From NCBI RefSeq assembly GCF_041287255.1, contig NZ_JBGGTX010000003.1, forward strand, positions 496,001 to 560,000: DNA of 64,000 bases. The letters run 5' to 3'. The DNA comes from Tamlana flava (GTDB lineage Bacteria > Bacteroidota > Bacteroidia > Flavobacteriales > Flavobacteriaceae). Shown here in pieces: positions 55,174 to 63,999 of the stretch (positions are counted from its first letter, which is position 1; every line of letters begins with the position of its first letter). Position numbers and translations under genes: made by a program. A model generated the notes under the pieces. The model was not told where the DNA came from. It did no database searches and saw only the letters and a program-made list of their open reading frames with translations.

Positions 55174-55761
55174 ATGCAACTCAATTTTAAAGAAATATTT
55201 ACAGCGTTTATGGTGTTGTTTGCCGTAATAGACATTGTTGGCAACATCCCCATTGTTATTGATTTAAGAAAAAAAGCTGGACATATACAAAGCGAAAAAG
55301 CATCCATAGTAGCCGGTGTAATTTTGATTGTTTTTCTGTTTTTGGGAAACAGCATTTTAAAACTGATTGGCATTGACGTTAATTCATTTGCCGTTGCAGG
55401 GGCCTTTATCCTATTTTTTATTGCATTGGAAATGATTTTGGGCATCACCCTTTACAAACAAGAAGAACAAAACTCTAAAACCACTGCAGTATTTCCTTTG
55501 GCATTTCCACTCATTGCAGGACCTGGGAGTTTAACCACTTTGCTTTCATTAAGAGCCGAATTCAGAACAGAAAACATAATCGTTGCGGTAATAATCAATG
55601 TTATTATTATTTTTATTGTTTTGAAAACATCGTCCAAAATCGAACGGATTATTGGCCAAAACGGCATTAACATTATTAGAAAAGTGTTCGGCGTAGTTTT
55701 ATTGGCCATTGCCGTAAAGCTTTTTACCCACAACATTAAGGCGCTATTTGAGTTCGCCTAA
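55174..55761 (+). CDS. MarC family integral membrane protein
   Basis: ATG 55174 (MQLNFKEIFTAFMVLFAVI) is supported by the -7 element at 55144-55151. The 195-residue protein has six predicted helices and family landmarks AVIDIVGNIPIVIDL near the start and FPLAFPLIAGPGSLTTLL in the middle. MarC proteins resemble transporters, but their substrate is not established. The next two genes are in the same direction, likely one operon. Confidence 0.9.
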   Translation: MQLNFKEIFTAFMVLFAVIDIVGNIPIVIDLRKKAGHIQSEKASIVAGVILIVFLFLGNSILKLIGIDVNSFAVAGAFILFFIALEMILGITLYKQEEQNSKTTAVFPLAFPLIAGPGSLTTLLSLRAEFRTENIIVAVIINVIIIFIVLKTSSKIERIIGQNGINIIRKVFGVVLLAIAVKLFTHNIKALFEFA

Positions 55762-55852
55762 GCCCATAATGGGCATTTGGCAATGAAACAATCGATATCG
55801 TCAAAAAAGCGACTCAACTGAAAGAAACAAAATACTATTAAAACCAAAATAG

Positions 55853-56056
55853 ATGAAAATATTATCAATTATACTGAGTGCAATCGCATTGGGCCTCATA
55901 ATTTTTAATTTTACCAAAGTAGATTTTAATGCACCTTTTAAAGGCGAAAGCATAATTGCTGTCATTACCATTGTGGCCTCATTATGCGTTATTTTAATGA
56001 TGTCCATTTTAAGAATTTCTAAACGCATCGAACAAAAAGTGAAAGAGCACCAATAA
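55853..56056 (+). CDS. Small two-helix membrane protein
   Basis: The 67-residue protein has two hydrophobic segments (about 3-20 and 33-54) and a basic C-terminus (RISKRIEQKVKEHQ). No family function is recognised. It ends 1 nt before the flavin oxidoreductase gene. Confidence 0.72.
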   Translation: MKILSIILSAIALGLIIFNFTKVDFNAPFKGESIIAVITIVASLCVILMMSILRISKRIEQKVKEHQ

Positions 56057-56057
56057 T

Positions 56058-56666
56058 ATGTATGATGTTTTAATAATAGGCGGTGGTGCCGCTGGCATGT
56101 CGTGTGCTTTGGTTTTGGGTTCTGCAAAAAATAAGGATTACGCCGAAAATAAAAGCATTGGTATTATTGCCCACCAAAAAACATCGCATTTACAAACAGC
56201 ATTATTTAATAATGTTTTAGGTTTAAAGCCAGAAACTACTGGAGCATCCATTTTGGAAAGCGGCATGAAACAACTCAAAACACTATACCCACATGTAGAG
56301 CAAATTGTTAAAGAAAAAGTGCTCGACATTTCCAAAGCCAACAATCTTTTTAGAATAAAAACCAACAAAAATAGTTACGAATCTAAAATCGTAGTTATTG
56401 CCGTTGGGTACACCAATTTAATGACCTTAAAAGGTTTGGATAAATACATTGAACCGCACCCTAGAGCGGCTGTTGAAAAAGACCGCATTTGGTTAAAAAA
56501 CACCGACCATCTAATTGAAGAAAACCTATATGTCGCAGGCACACTGGCCGGATGGCGAAGCCAATTTGCCATTGCCTCGGGCAGCGGCGCACAAGTTGCT
56601 ACAGATATCTTAACCCTTTGGAATGGTGGAAAACATGCTAAGGTACATGATAAAATAGAAGTTTAG
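56058..56666 (+). CDS. Short FAD-dependent pyridine-nucleotide oxidoreductase-like protein
   Basis: The 202-residue protein starts with the FAD motif DVLIIGGGAAGMSCALVL and ends with the second FAD segment YVAGTLAGWRSQFAIASGSGAQVA, like thioredoxin reductases. It is much shorter than the usual 310 residues; the NADPH domain and redox CxxC are missing. It may be a flavin-only enzyme that receives electrons from another protein. Confidence 0.85.
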   Translation: MYDVLIIGGGAAGMSCALVLGSAKNKDYAENKSIGIIAHQKTSHLQTALFNNVLGLKPETTGASILESGMKQLKTLYPHVEQIVKEKVLDISKANNLFRIKTNKNSYESKIVVIAVGYTNLMTLKGLDKYIEPHPRAAVEKDRIWLKNTDHLIEENLYVAGTLAGWRSQFAIASGSGAQVATDILTLWNGGKHAKVHDKIEV

Positions 56667-56702
56667 CTTAAAAGATATTGAACCAAATTCATCATGACAA
56701 AA

Positions 56703-58295
56703 TCATTCTCCCTCGCTTAACTTAACAACCTCCTCAATCATAATATCACGTTGATTGAAGACCTCTTCGAAGGCACCATTGCCAAAAAGTTGATCGGCCA
56801 ACGTGGCTTTAATGTATTGCTCCACTTCGTCGTGATAGGCCACAAAAGTGACTTTTGAGTCGCTTCTTATATTTAAATAATCTTGGAAAGCAAACACCAA
56901 ATCGTCGCCCAATTCAAAGTTATCTATAAACTCTTGTCGTGAAATACCATCATATTTGTGTCGGTCTTGTTCTAATTCCTCGAAAACAAAATTTCCGAAA
57001 AAACCACGACGTTGCAAAAAGGAAAGTGTTTCATTTTGCATACTTGTATCAATGGGAACAAATACATCTGGAATGATGCCACCGCCACCATACACAGTTT
57101 TTCCACCCGGCGTGGTAAATTTTAGAGAATCATCAACCTGAATTTTTTCCGCATCTAGAAGCTCACCTCTATCCAAACGCTCAAAATACTCGTCATAATA
57201 ATCTTTGTTGCCGTGGTCGTAAGGTCGCTGGATGGAGCGTCCTGTTGGCGTGTAATATCGTGAAACTGTTAAACGAACTGCACTGCCATCACCCAAATCC
57301 ATTTCTCGCTGAACCAAACCTTTTCCATAAGAGCGCCTTCCAACGATGGTGCCTTTGTCGTTATCCTGCAAAGCCCCAGCCACAATCTCACTAGCAGAAG
57401 CTGAATTCTCATCTATCAGCACATATACTTTACCGTCTTCAAAGTCTCCTTCACTCGTGGCAAAACTCTTTTCGATATCCCCTCGCTTATTTTTTGTGAA
57501 CAAAATGAGTTTATCATCTTCTAAAAACTCATCGGCTATTTGTTCAGCAATGTGTTTTAATCCCCCTGGGTTATTTCTTAAATCCAAAGCCATTTCGGTA
57601 GCACCCAAGGCCTGTAATTTTTCAATACCTGCCTTAAACTCTTTATAGGTGGATTCAGCAAAACGATTTATTTTGATGTAACCCAGTTTATCCGTAAGCA
57701 TATAAGCTGCGTCAACACTTTTAATGGGTATGTTGCTTCGTTTTACGGTGAAATCCAAAAGTTTTGGCTCTCCCCTTCTGTAGACCTTCAATTTAACTTT
57801 AGAGTTTATTTCGCCTTTTAATTTTTCAAGGATTTCTTCATCCTTTAGTTTATCTCCAAAAAGTGAATCGCCATCGGCCATGATTATTCTGTCTCCACCT
57901 TTAATGCCAGCTTTTGCACTGGGCCCATTTTCAACAGCCCTGATAACGGCAATAGTATCTTTGTAGGTATAAAAGCTCACGCCAATGCCTACAAAATCAC
58001 CTTTCATTTCTTCAGCAACGCGTTGCATATCCTCTTTTCGAATATAAACCGAATGCGGATCCAGATGGTCTAAAATGCCGTTTACGGTAACATCAACTAT
58101 ACTATCGGTATTAATGTCGTCAACATAATCGTATTCAATATAATCAATGAGCCTATTGATTTTGTCCTTTTTACTGTTGGTGGAAAATAGTTTATCACGA
58201 GAATCAGCAAAGTCGAGCTTTCCCCCAATAAAAATGCCCATTGCTATGGCAACTCCTAAAAATAACGGTATGTATTTTTTTTGAAATGACATCAC
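56703..58295 (-). CDS. S41 family C-terminal processing peptidase
   Basis: The 530-residue protein has an N-terminal membrane anchor/signal (about 7-25), a PDZ domain (about 90-170: GIGVSFYTYKDTIAVI, GIKGGDRIIMADG) and an S41 catalytic domain with the Ser in NSASASEIVAGAL and Lys in RSYGKGLVQ. It should cut C-terminal regions of periplasmic proteins (CtpA/Prc type). Its ATG overlaps the stop of the dCMP deaminase gene by 4 nt, so translation is coupled. Confidence 0.93.
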   Translation of the reverse strand: MMSFQKKYIPLFLGVAIAMGIFIGGKLDFADSRDKLFSTNSKKDKINRLIDYIEYDYVDDINTDSIVDVTVNGILDHLDPHSVYIRKEDMQRVAEEMKGDFVGIGVSFYTYKDTIAVIRAVENGPSAKAGIKGGDRIIMADGDSLFGDKLKDEEILEKLKGEINSKVKLKVYRRGEPKLLDFTVKRSNIPIKSVDAAYMLTDKLGYIKINRFAESTYKEFKAGIEKLQALGATEMALDLRNNPGGLKHIAEQIADEFLEDDKLILFTKNKRGDIEKSFATSEGDFEDGKVYVLIDENSASASEIVAGALQDNDKGTIVGRRSYGKGLVQREMDLGDGSAVRLTVSRYYTPTGRSIQRPYDHGNKDYYDEYFERLDRGELLDAEKIQVDDSLKFTTPGGKTVYGGGGIIPDVFVPIDTSMQNETLSFLQRRGFFGNFVFEELEQDRHKYDGISRQEFIDNFELGDDLVFAFQDYLNIRSDSKVTFVAYHDEVEQYIKATLADQLFGNGAFEEVFNQRDIMIEEVVKLSEGE

Positions 58296-58723
58296 ACGGC
58301 TAAATCTTCAATTAATTTTAATTTAATTCCGGCCTTTTCTAAAAACTTCAATCCGGAATCATCTTTATAGGCTTTGTTGTAAACCACCTTTACAATACCC
58401 GCTTGATGAATCAGTTTACTGCATTCCTTACAAGGTGATAAAGTTATATACAGGGTGGCTCCTTTACACGATTGGGTTGATGCCGCCACCTTTAAAATGG
58501 CGTTTGCTTCGGCGTGAAGAACATACCATTTTGTATATCCTTCTTCATCTTCGCAAAAATTTTCAAACCCCGATGGTGTTCCATTGTAACCATCTGAAAT
58601 GATCATCCTATCTTTTACAATAATGGCTCCAACCTGTTTGCGGTTGCAATACGACAATTTCCCCCACTCTTGCGCAATTCTCAAATAAGCCTTGTCGTAC
58701 TTAAGCTGTTTATCTTTTGGCAT
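58292..58723 (-). CDS. dCMP deaminase / ComEB-like zinc deaminase
   Basis: The 143-residue CDA-fold enzyme has zinc motifs HAEANAI and PCKECSK, plus the dCMP-type GYNGTPSGFENF. It converts dCMP to dUMP for thymidylate synthesis. Its stop overlaps the S41 protease start (TGATG type), a common pairing in Flavobacteria. Confidence 0.93.
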   Translation of the reverse strand: MPKDKQLKYDKAYLRIAQEWGKLSYCNRKQVGAIIVKDRMIISDGYNGTPSGFENFCEDEEGYTKWYVLHAEANAILKVAASTQSCKGATLYITLSPCKECSKLIHQAGIVKVVYNKAYKDDSGLKFLEKAGIKLKLIEDLAV

Positions 58724-58899
58724 TAATCTATTTTATAATTACTGAGAATTGAGATTTAAATACGAGAAACTACTTTTCTATCATCTCAATTACAATTCAT
58801 TTAGGTCACTGCGTCAACCCCTTTAGCCTAAACCTATAACGAATATACTCGCTTCCTATTTTAATTGCAACGCCTGTGCGTTAAAGTTTTACGAAAATT

Positions 58900-59490
58900 T
58901 TATGCTAAAAAGTCACTGTTTAAAATCATGGGAATTACCAAACCGACCACTATGGCCGATATTACCATTATCCAATCACGTTTGGAAAACCTAAAAATGG
59001 TTTGCACTATGTAGCCTAAAAATAGCACCATGAACACTATAATAACTTGTGCAATTTCAATACCAAGCGCAAACTCAAGCAACAAAACTATTTTATTATC
59101 GCTATCCCCCAAAAGCATTCTGAATTCGCGAGCAAAACCCAAACCATGAATAAGTCCAAAAAACAATGTTGACAAAAACAATACCCCAACTTTTTCGCGT
59201 TGGGCTCCTTTTCCTGAAGTAAATACATTGAACAGCGCCACAATCATTATGGTAATAGGAATTAGAAATTCTACCACGGCAGCATTAACACTTATAACAC
59301 TATATGACGCCAAAACCAAAGACAAGGTATGGCCAATCGTAAACATGGAAACCAGCAATAGCACACGTTTCCAATCCTTAAAAACATAAGGCACTGTTAG
59401 AACAATAAGAAATAAAACATGGTCGTAAGCATTAATATCAAGTACGTGATTAATGCCATAATTTACGTTAAACCAAATATTTTCGAGCAT
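58900..59490 (-). CDS. HupE/UreJ family membrane protein
   Basis: The 196-residue protein has about six helices and HupE/UreJ landmarks: GINHVLDINAYDHVLFLIVL, FTIGHTLSLVLA, FFGLIHGLGFA. The conserved His residues may bind a metal such as nickel, but no hydrogenase or urease genes are in the window. It has its own -7 element upstream. Confidence 0.88.
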   Translation of the reverse strand: MLENIWFNVNYGINHVLDINAYDHVLFLIVLTVPYVFKDWKRVLLLVSMFTIGHTLSLVLASYSVISVNAAVVEFLIPITIMIVALFNVFTSGKGAQREKVGVLFLSTLFFGLIHGLGFAREFRMLLGDSDNKIVLLLEFALGIEIAQVIIVFMVLFLGYIVQTIFRFSKRDWIMVISAIVVGLVIPMILNSDFLA

Positions 59491-59512
59491 ATCAATTAAG
59501 ATTTAGGGTAGC

Positions 59513-59520
59513 CAAATATA
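59513..59520 (-). promoter_or_regulatory. -7 element of the HupE/UreJ gene, TATATTTG
   Basis: Exact TAnnTTTG match on the minus strand, 22 nt upstream of the ATG at 59490 and just beyond the epimerase stop, giving independent transcription. Confidence 0.5.
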
Positions 59521-59523
59521 CAA

Positions 59524-60495
59524 CTAATTAGATTTGTTTAACACTCCAGCAAATTTCTTTCTAAGTTGGAAGAGCATTTCATCGGTTATATCTTCTAAAG
59601 AAAAAGCATGTTTCCATTTCCAATCTTGCCGCGCATAAGAGTCATTGATGTTTTTTGGCCAACTACTGGCTATCTCCTGTCTATAATCGGGTTTGTAGCT
59701 TATTTCAAATTCGGGTATATGTTTTTTTATGGATTTTGCAATTTCCTTAGGGGCAAAGCTTATGGCTGCCAAGTTGTAGGACGACCTAATCTTTACATCT
59801 TCTGGCTTGACTTGCATGATATCTACTGTGGCTTTAACGGCATCGTCCATGTACATCATGGGGAGTTCGGTGTCTTCTTTTAAAAAGCATTCATAGTGGC
59901 CATTGGTAATGGCTTTATGGTAAATCTCAACGGCATAGTCGGTTGTACCTCCACCGGGCATTGTTTTCCAACTTATAATTCCAGGATAGCGCAAACTCCT
60001 AACATCTACCCCATATTTATTATTATAGTACTCACACCAGCGTTCGCCCACTTGTTTTGTAATACCATAAACGGTGGAGGGCTCCATAATGGTATATTGC
60101 GGCGTATAATCAACCGGAGTAGTCGGACCAAAAACGGCAATACTAGAGGGCCAAAACACTTTTTTGATGAACTTATCACGTGCCAAATTCAACACATTAA
60201 ACAAGGAAGTCATGTTTAAATCCCAAGCCCTCATTGGAAACTTTTCTCCTTTGGCACTTAACAAAGCTGCCATTAAATAAACAGTATCGATATTGAATTT
60301 TTCAATGCATGTTTTAAGGCTTGCGTAATTTACAGCATCAACTATTTCAAAAATTCCTGAGTTAACAATATCTAAATTGCCATAACTTATATCGCTGGCA
60401 ATAACATTTTCACTACCATAAATATTCCTTAAGGCAAATGTTAATTCAGAACCAATTTGCCCACAAGCACCAATAATCAATATTTTAGAAGCCAT
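59524..60495 (-). CDS. NAD-dependent epimerase, probable L-threonine 3-dehydrogenase type
   Basis: The 323-residue short-chain dehydrogenase/epimerase has the Rossmann motif GACGQIGSEL, the catalytic Ser/Thr region (FWPSSIAVFGPTTP) and YGITK (Tyr-xxx-Lys). It resembles the SDR-type threonine dehydrogenases known from Flavobacteria, which oxidise L-threonine to 2-amino-3-ketobutyrate. No kbl gene is adjacent, so the threonine call is likely but not certain. Confidence 0.85.
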   Translation of the reverse strand: MASKILIIGACGQIGSELTFALRNIYGSENVIASDISYGNLDIVNSGIFEIVDAVNYASLKTCIEKFNIDTVYLMAALLSAKGEKFPMRAWDLNMTSLFNVLNLARDKFIKKVFWPSSIAVFGPTTPVDYTPQYTIMEPSTVYGITKQVGERWCEYYNNKYGVDVRSLRYPGIISWKTMPGGGTTDYAVEIYHKAITNGHYECFLKEDTELPMMYMDDAVKATVDIMQVKPEDVKIRSSYNLAAISFAPKEIAKSIKKHIPEFEISYKPDYRQEIASSWPKNINDSYARQDWKWKHAFSLEDITDEMLFQLRKKFAGVLNKSN

Positions 60496-60521
60496 TTAAA
60501 CTCTTTTAATTAAAGATATTT

Positions 60522-60529
60522 CAAAAATA
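60522..60529 (-). promoter_or_regulatory. -7 element of the epimerase gene, TATTTTTG
   Basis: Exact TAnnTTTG match on the minus strand, 26 nt upstream of ATG 60495. The ideal -33 TTG is not present. Confidence 0.45.
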
Positions 60530-60751
60530 ATAATATTTTATTGGCAATATCGCACTTAAAATATCGGATATTTATAATTTATTGTTAAATCAAACAAATA
60601 AAAGAGAAACTATTGCTCTATATTTCTTTTAAAAAAACTAAATTTTGCTTTAATAAAATTGCAAAATTTAGTCTCACATCAGTAATCAATTTGTTAGTCC
60701 ATGAATTTTTTCCATTCACTTTTTGTGAATTTCTGGATGAAAAAATTCATG

Positions 60752-60759
60752 TACTTTTG
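60752..60759 (+). promoter_or_regulatory. -7 element TACTTTTG of the gene at 60777
   Basis: Exact TAnnTTTG match 17 nt before ATG 60777. It overlaps the possible GTG start at 60759, so that GTG is not used. Confidence 0.55.
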
Positions 60760-60776
60760 TGTTTAAAATTATCGGC

Positions 60777-61295
60777 ATGCGCACCTACATTTTAAGTTTA
60801 TCTAGTATTCTCGTTTTTATTACTTACTGCGGAAAAGCTCAAAAGACTGAAATTGTTGAGAAAGATGAGCAAAACACGAGCAAAGAAGTAACCGCACAGG
60901 ATATTGCCAAAATTAAATACACAGACTACATTTTGGATGAAAACGTTGAAAAACTTTTGGTGAATTCAGGTGAGTATGCGCAAGTGAGGGATGTTGTAGG
61001 AAGCATCAAAAAAGGCGATTTAAGCTTTTTTGTAACTAGCAAGGAACACGCCAAAGACCTTTTTAAAAACTTGAGGCAAACCATGCCCACCGAATTAAAT
61101 ACAGAATCTGTTTTGGCAAGGGTTTTGGTTTTGGAAACTAAGTTTAAAAAGCTGGAAAGCCTTTCCAACCTTACTACTACAAGTAAAGAGGAACTCATTA
61201 AAACCATTAAAGAATTTTTTGTAGCGTTTTCGAACCTCAACTTACAAATGAACAAAAAAGTTGAGTTTGATAACCGCGAGATTGAAAAACCTTAA
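60777..61295 (+). CDS. Hypothetical secreted helical protein
   Basis: ATG 60777 (MRTYILSLSSILVFITYCGKAQ) is chosen because the -7 element precedes it. The 172-residue protein has a signal sequence with a possible lipobox (TYC) and a mostly helical, charged body (LFKNLRQTMPTELNTESVLARV, LVLETKFKKLESL). No known family is recognised. Its periplasmic location is likely. Confidence 0.72.
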   Translation: MRTYILSLSSILVFITYCGKAQKTEIVEKDEQNTSKEVTAQDIAKIKYTDYILDENVEKLLVNSGEYAQVRDVVGSIKKGDLSFFVTSKEHAKDLFKNLRQTMPTELNTESVLARVLVLETKFKKLESLSNLTTTSKEELIKTIKEFFVAFSNLNLQMNKKVEFDNREIEKP

Positions 61296-61302
61296 AAACA
61301 AA

Positions 61303-61337
61303 AAAGGGTCTGTTCAAAAAATTTGAACAGACCCTTT
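61303..61337 (-). terminator. Long-stem terminator between convergent genes
   Basis: A perfect 16-bp stem (AAAGGGTCTGTTCAAA with TTTGAACAGACCCTTT, loop AAA) is followed on the minus strand by TTTTTG-type U-run. It serves the TPR gene ending at 61358; the plus side lacks a T-run. Confidence 0.88.
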
Positions 61338-61357
61338 AAGTATAATTTCAATAAGCT

Positions 61358-62074
61358 CTAATTCTGTGGCTGTGCCCCTTGGCTTTGCAACACTTGTTTT
61401 TGTCTTAAAAGCTCGTTTTTGGTAATTTGTATCAAATTAAAATTTGGTGAAGCCTTTAAAGCTGCATCCAAAATATCTACAGCAGCATCAATATTTCCCT
61501 TGGTATCCTTATTATACATTGACAGGGCGTTTAAGTACATGAACGCCGATTTTAAAGACACTTCATAAGGGTTTTGTGACTCATAAAATGCTCTCTTCAT
61601 TTCAGGTTTTGAATTTGCCAATCCATAAGCAATATGTTTATCTGCTTCTTCAATCTTTTTCAATTGTAAATTTAACTCAGCCAATTCGTAAGCCACCAAA
61701 GCATTTGGCTCTCTTTTAAAGACTTCTTCAAAATGACCAATGGCCATTTCCGGTTGTTTTACCGCTTTTAAAGAGACTGCTTTAACTTCCAGGGCAATAT
61801 CAGAATCTGATGTGTTTTTTTCAATACCAATGGTATTTAAGGCCTGCATGTATTTGCCTTCGCTCATATATATATAGGCCAAAGTATCCATTCTAGCTTG
61901 CGATGGTGCCAGAACGTTAAGATGTGTTAGTCCGTTAATAATGCCTTGAACATCACCCTGCGCCTGCATTTGCTTGTAATAAGCCTCATAGTGTTTTGTT
62001 AATTCTGAGTTAGTTTGTGCACTCACCATAATACTACCCAGCAATAAAACCAATCCAAATAATTTTTTCATCAT
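61358..62074 (-). CDS. Secreted TPR-repeat protein
   Basis: The 238-residue protein has a signal peptide (cut near MVSAQ) and about five TPR-like helix pairs (for example ALNTIGIEKN, MAIGHFEEVFKREPNALVAYELA, VDILDAALKASPNF). It is probably periplasmic and used for protein interaction. A Gln-rich C-terminus (QSQGAQPQN) is noted. No specific partner is known. Confidence 0.85.
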   Translation of the reverse strand: MMKKLFGLVLLLGSIMVSAQTNSELTKHYEAYYKQMQAQGDVQGIINGLTHLNVLAPSQARMDTLAYIYMSEGKYMQALNTIGIEKNTSDSDIALEVKAVSLKAVKQPEMAIGHFEEVFKREPNALVAYELAELNLQLKKIEEADKHIAYGLANSKPEMKRAFYESQNPYEVSLKSAFMYLNALSMYNKDTKGNIDAAVDILDAALKASPNFNLIQITKNELLRQKQVLQSQGAQPQN

Positions 62075-62252
62075 TGTTTTTAATGTGTTTAATCTAATTT
62101 ATTTAAGCGGGCTAAAACTATAAAAAATTAGCATTTAAACTCTTAAAAGAATGCTAATTATTTCAATTTTTATATAAAAAATCAGCATTTAATTTACTTA
62201 ATCAAAAAATGGTTTAGGTTTTATTAAAATAAATAAGTATATTTAAGATTAC

Positions 62253-62260
62253 TAAATTTG
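62253..62260 (+). promoter_or_regulatory. -7 element TAAATTTG of the CBS gene
   Basis: Exact TAnnTTTG match; its last base is only 6 nt before ATG 62267, so the transcript probably starts at or within a few nt of the start codon. Confidence 0.55.
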
Positions 62261-62266
62261 TTAAAT

Positions 62267-62734
62267 ATGGGAATAAAGAGTTTTCAAGGGGCACGGAGAC
62301 AGCAATCAAATACTGATGATTCACCGTCATTGACCGTTAGCGATTACATGACTACAGACTTAATTACGTTTACACCAGACCAAACCATAGAAAGTGTGAT
62401 GCAGGCAATAATTAAGCATAGAATTTCTGGGGGGCCGGTGGTTAATGACAAAAACGAACTTGTTGGTGTAATTTCTGAAGGCGATTGCATTAAACAAATT
62501 AGTGAGAGCCGCTATTACAATATGCCCATGCAGGATCAAACCATTGAAAAACACATGGCTAAAAATGTTGAAACCATTGATGGCAACATGAATATTTTTG
62601 ATGCAGCCAACAAATTTTTAAATGCTAAACGGCGACGTTTCCCGATTGTTGAAAACGGTAAACTTGTGGGGCAAATAAGCCAGAAAGATGTGCTTAAAGC
62701 CGCTATGCAGTTAAAAGGGCATAACTGGAGATAA
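62267..62734 (+). CDS. CBS-domain pair protein
   Basis: ATG 62267 (MGIKSFQGARRQ) is chosen over TTG 62258, which lies inside the -7 element. The 155-residue protein is nearly all a tandem CBS pair (about 25-85 and 95-150: VSDYMTTDLITFTPDQ, GGPVVNDKNELVGVISEGD, FPIVENGKLVGQISQKDVL). CBS pairs bind adenosine nucleotides and regulate partner enzymes. No effector is fused, so it probably works as a separate nucleotide sensor. Confidence 0.92.
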   Translation: MGIKSFQGARRQQSNTDDSPSLTVSDYMTTDLITFTPDQTIESVMQAIIKHRISGGPVVNDKNELVGVISEGDCIKQISESRYYNMPMQDQTIEKHMAKNVETIDGNMNIFDAANKFLNAKRRRFPIVENGKLVGQISQKDVLKAAMQLKGHNWR

Positions 62735-62759
62735 AATAATTTACCATGTATAATAAGCG

Positions 62760-62797
62760 AAGCTTTTGATTTAAAGATCAAAAGCTTTTTCTTTTTT
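62760..62797 (+). terminator. Terminator of the CBS gene
   Basis: AAGCTTTTGAT pairs with ATCAAAAGCTT around a 6-base loop TTAAAG, followed by TTTCTTTTTT. It overlaps the last codons of the converging GIDE-like gene, which ends at 62778. Confidence 0.85.
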
Positions 62798-63476
62798 GTT
62801 TGGCGTCTGGGTGGTCTGTAATTATAAGTTTTTGCTCCGCACTACTTTCCAAAGCTGCTATTTTAGAATAGTTATAACCTTCAATGGGCTCTTTTAAGGT
62901 TTTACATTTTGCTATACCTCCAACGGTAATAGTTTCACCTATTTCAATAATCCTCTCGGTGTATTTTAAAGTTTTATTAAATCCAAACCAGTTTTCACTT
63001 GCTATTCCAAAATCGTTCAAAACATTTTTAAACTCGGGTGTAGGATCATTAAAAGTTCCAGAGGTTATGCGTTTGTCCTCAACCATATAGCTATGATAAT
63101 TATTGGATGCCACAGAAGGCTTAACCATGACCAATTTACCGTTATGCTCCAGAAAAAAACTTTGAATATTTTCGTGTTTAACAAGCGTTTTCCAATGCGA
63201 ATTTTTACCCGAACTCACTTTCTGCTTCACCTGAAAAATATAAGCAACACACTGCCTTTTACTAAAAGGAGCAATAAAAGGCTCTTCAACTTGTAAAACC
63301 TTCCCTGTTACTTTAGTCAATTCATTGCTTCTAAATTGGCCTATATGCCTAAATTGAAATTTGGATAGTTTACGTAAAACAATACTCTTTCTACTGAAAT
63401 AAATCGCCAAAAAAATAACCAGTCCTACTATTAGGATTATTAATAACGGCATGAAAAAATTGGGGTTTTGAGACAT
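62778..63476 (-). CDS. GIDE-domain membrane protein (prokaryotic MUL1/E3-like module without RING)
   Basis: The 232-residue protein has one N-terminal helix (about 8-28) and then a region like the GIDE/BAM domain of eukaryotic MUL1: KVTGKVLQVEEPFIAPFSKRQCVAY, FFLEHNGKLVMVKPS, YTERIIEIGETITVGGIA. The eukaryotic RING domain is absent, so no ubiquitin-ligase activity is implied. Bacterial family members are membrane proteins of unknown role. Confidence 0.75.
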   Translation of the reverse strand: MSQNPNFFMPLLIILIVGLVIFLAIYFSRKSIVLRKLSKFQFRHIGQFRSNELTKVTGKVLQVEEPFIAPFSKRQCVAYIFQVKQKVSSGKNSHWKTLVKHENIQSFFLEHNGKLVMVKPSVASNNYHSYMVEDKRITSGTFNDPTPEFKNVLNDFGIASENWFGFNKTLKYTERIIEIGETITVGGIAKCKTLKEPIEGYNYSKIAALESSAEQKLIITDHPDAKQKRKSF

Positions 63477-63539
63477 CTAAACTTAATGAAATATATTACC
63501 TATTTGTAAATGATGATTATAAATTGTTACACTAAAATT

Positions 63540-63887
63540 TTACTCCCGCTTAACCAAAGCATAATAATCGCCTTCTAAAGGCAAATACCCTTGGTCGTAA
63601 ACAAAGTAATATACTGCACCCGCTTTGGTTGTATATATGCTTGTGAAATAATTAAAATCGAAACCGGCCTCAATTAATTTTGCCCGAGAAGTCTTTGTTT
63701 TTTGGTCCGGGTTAAGGGCTTCTAAAATCCTATAGTTTTTTCTGAGTCGGTTGTTTGTATTTCGTATTAGGTTCTTGCTGTCTTTATTTACCCGATTGTT
63801 ATAGGCATTTCTGCAACCGTCGCTACAGAATTTTTTATCTATTCTGCCCACAATTTTTTCACCGCACTCTAAACATTGTTTTGCCAT
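63540..63887 (-). CDS. Small zinc-ribbon protein
   Basis: The 115-residue protein starts with a CxxC...CxxxC zinc-ribbon: CLECG (6-10) and FCSDGCRNAYNN (about 20-31). The rest is a basic helical linker and a short beta region (SIYTTKAGAVYYFVYDQGY). Similar small proteins are common in Bacteroidetes, with no known function. It is separated by 64 nt from the GIDE-like gene. Confidence 0.8.
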   Translation of the reverse strand: MAKQCLECGEKIVGRIDKKFCSDGCRNAYNNRVNKDSKNLIRNTNNRLRKNYRILEALNPDQKTKTSRAKLIEAGFDFNYFTSIYTTKAGAVYYFVYDQGYLPLEGDYYALVKRE

Positions 63888-63897
63888 AATCTATTTT

Positions 63898-63999
63898 TTA
63901 CCAATTGCCAGCGTAACTTAGTTCTGTATCGCTATTCTGTTTAAAATATTCGTACTTGTATCTTACAATCTGCCTGAAATGTAAATAGTCATGCGCCAA
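63898..63999 (-). CDS. DinB-like protein, C-terminal end (partial)
   Basis: Read on the minus strand, the last 33 codons before a TAA at 63898-63900 are present, and the gene continues beyond the window. The visible peptide includes AHDYLHFRQIVRYKYEY and ends SYAGNW, which matches the C-terminal His-containing helix and end of flavobacterial DinB-fold proteins. His in AHDYLH and HFRQ could be part of the DinB metal triad. The call rests on a short fragment. It ends 10 nt before the zinc-ribbon start. Confidence 0.65.
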   Translation of the reverse strand: MAHDYLHFRQIVRYKYEYFKQNSDTELSYAGNW

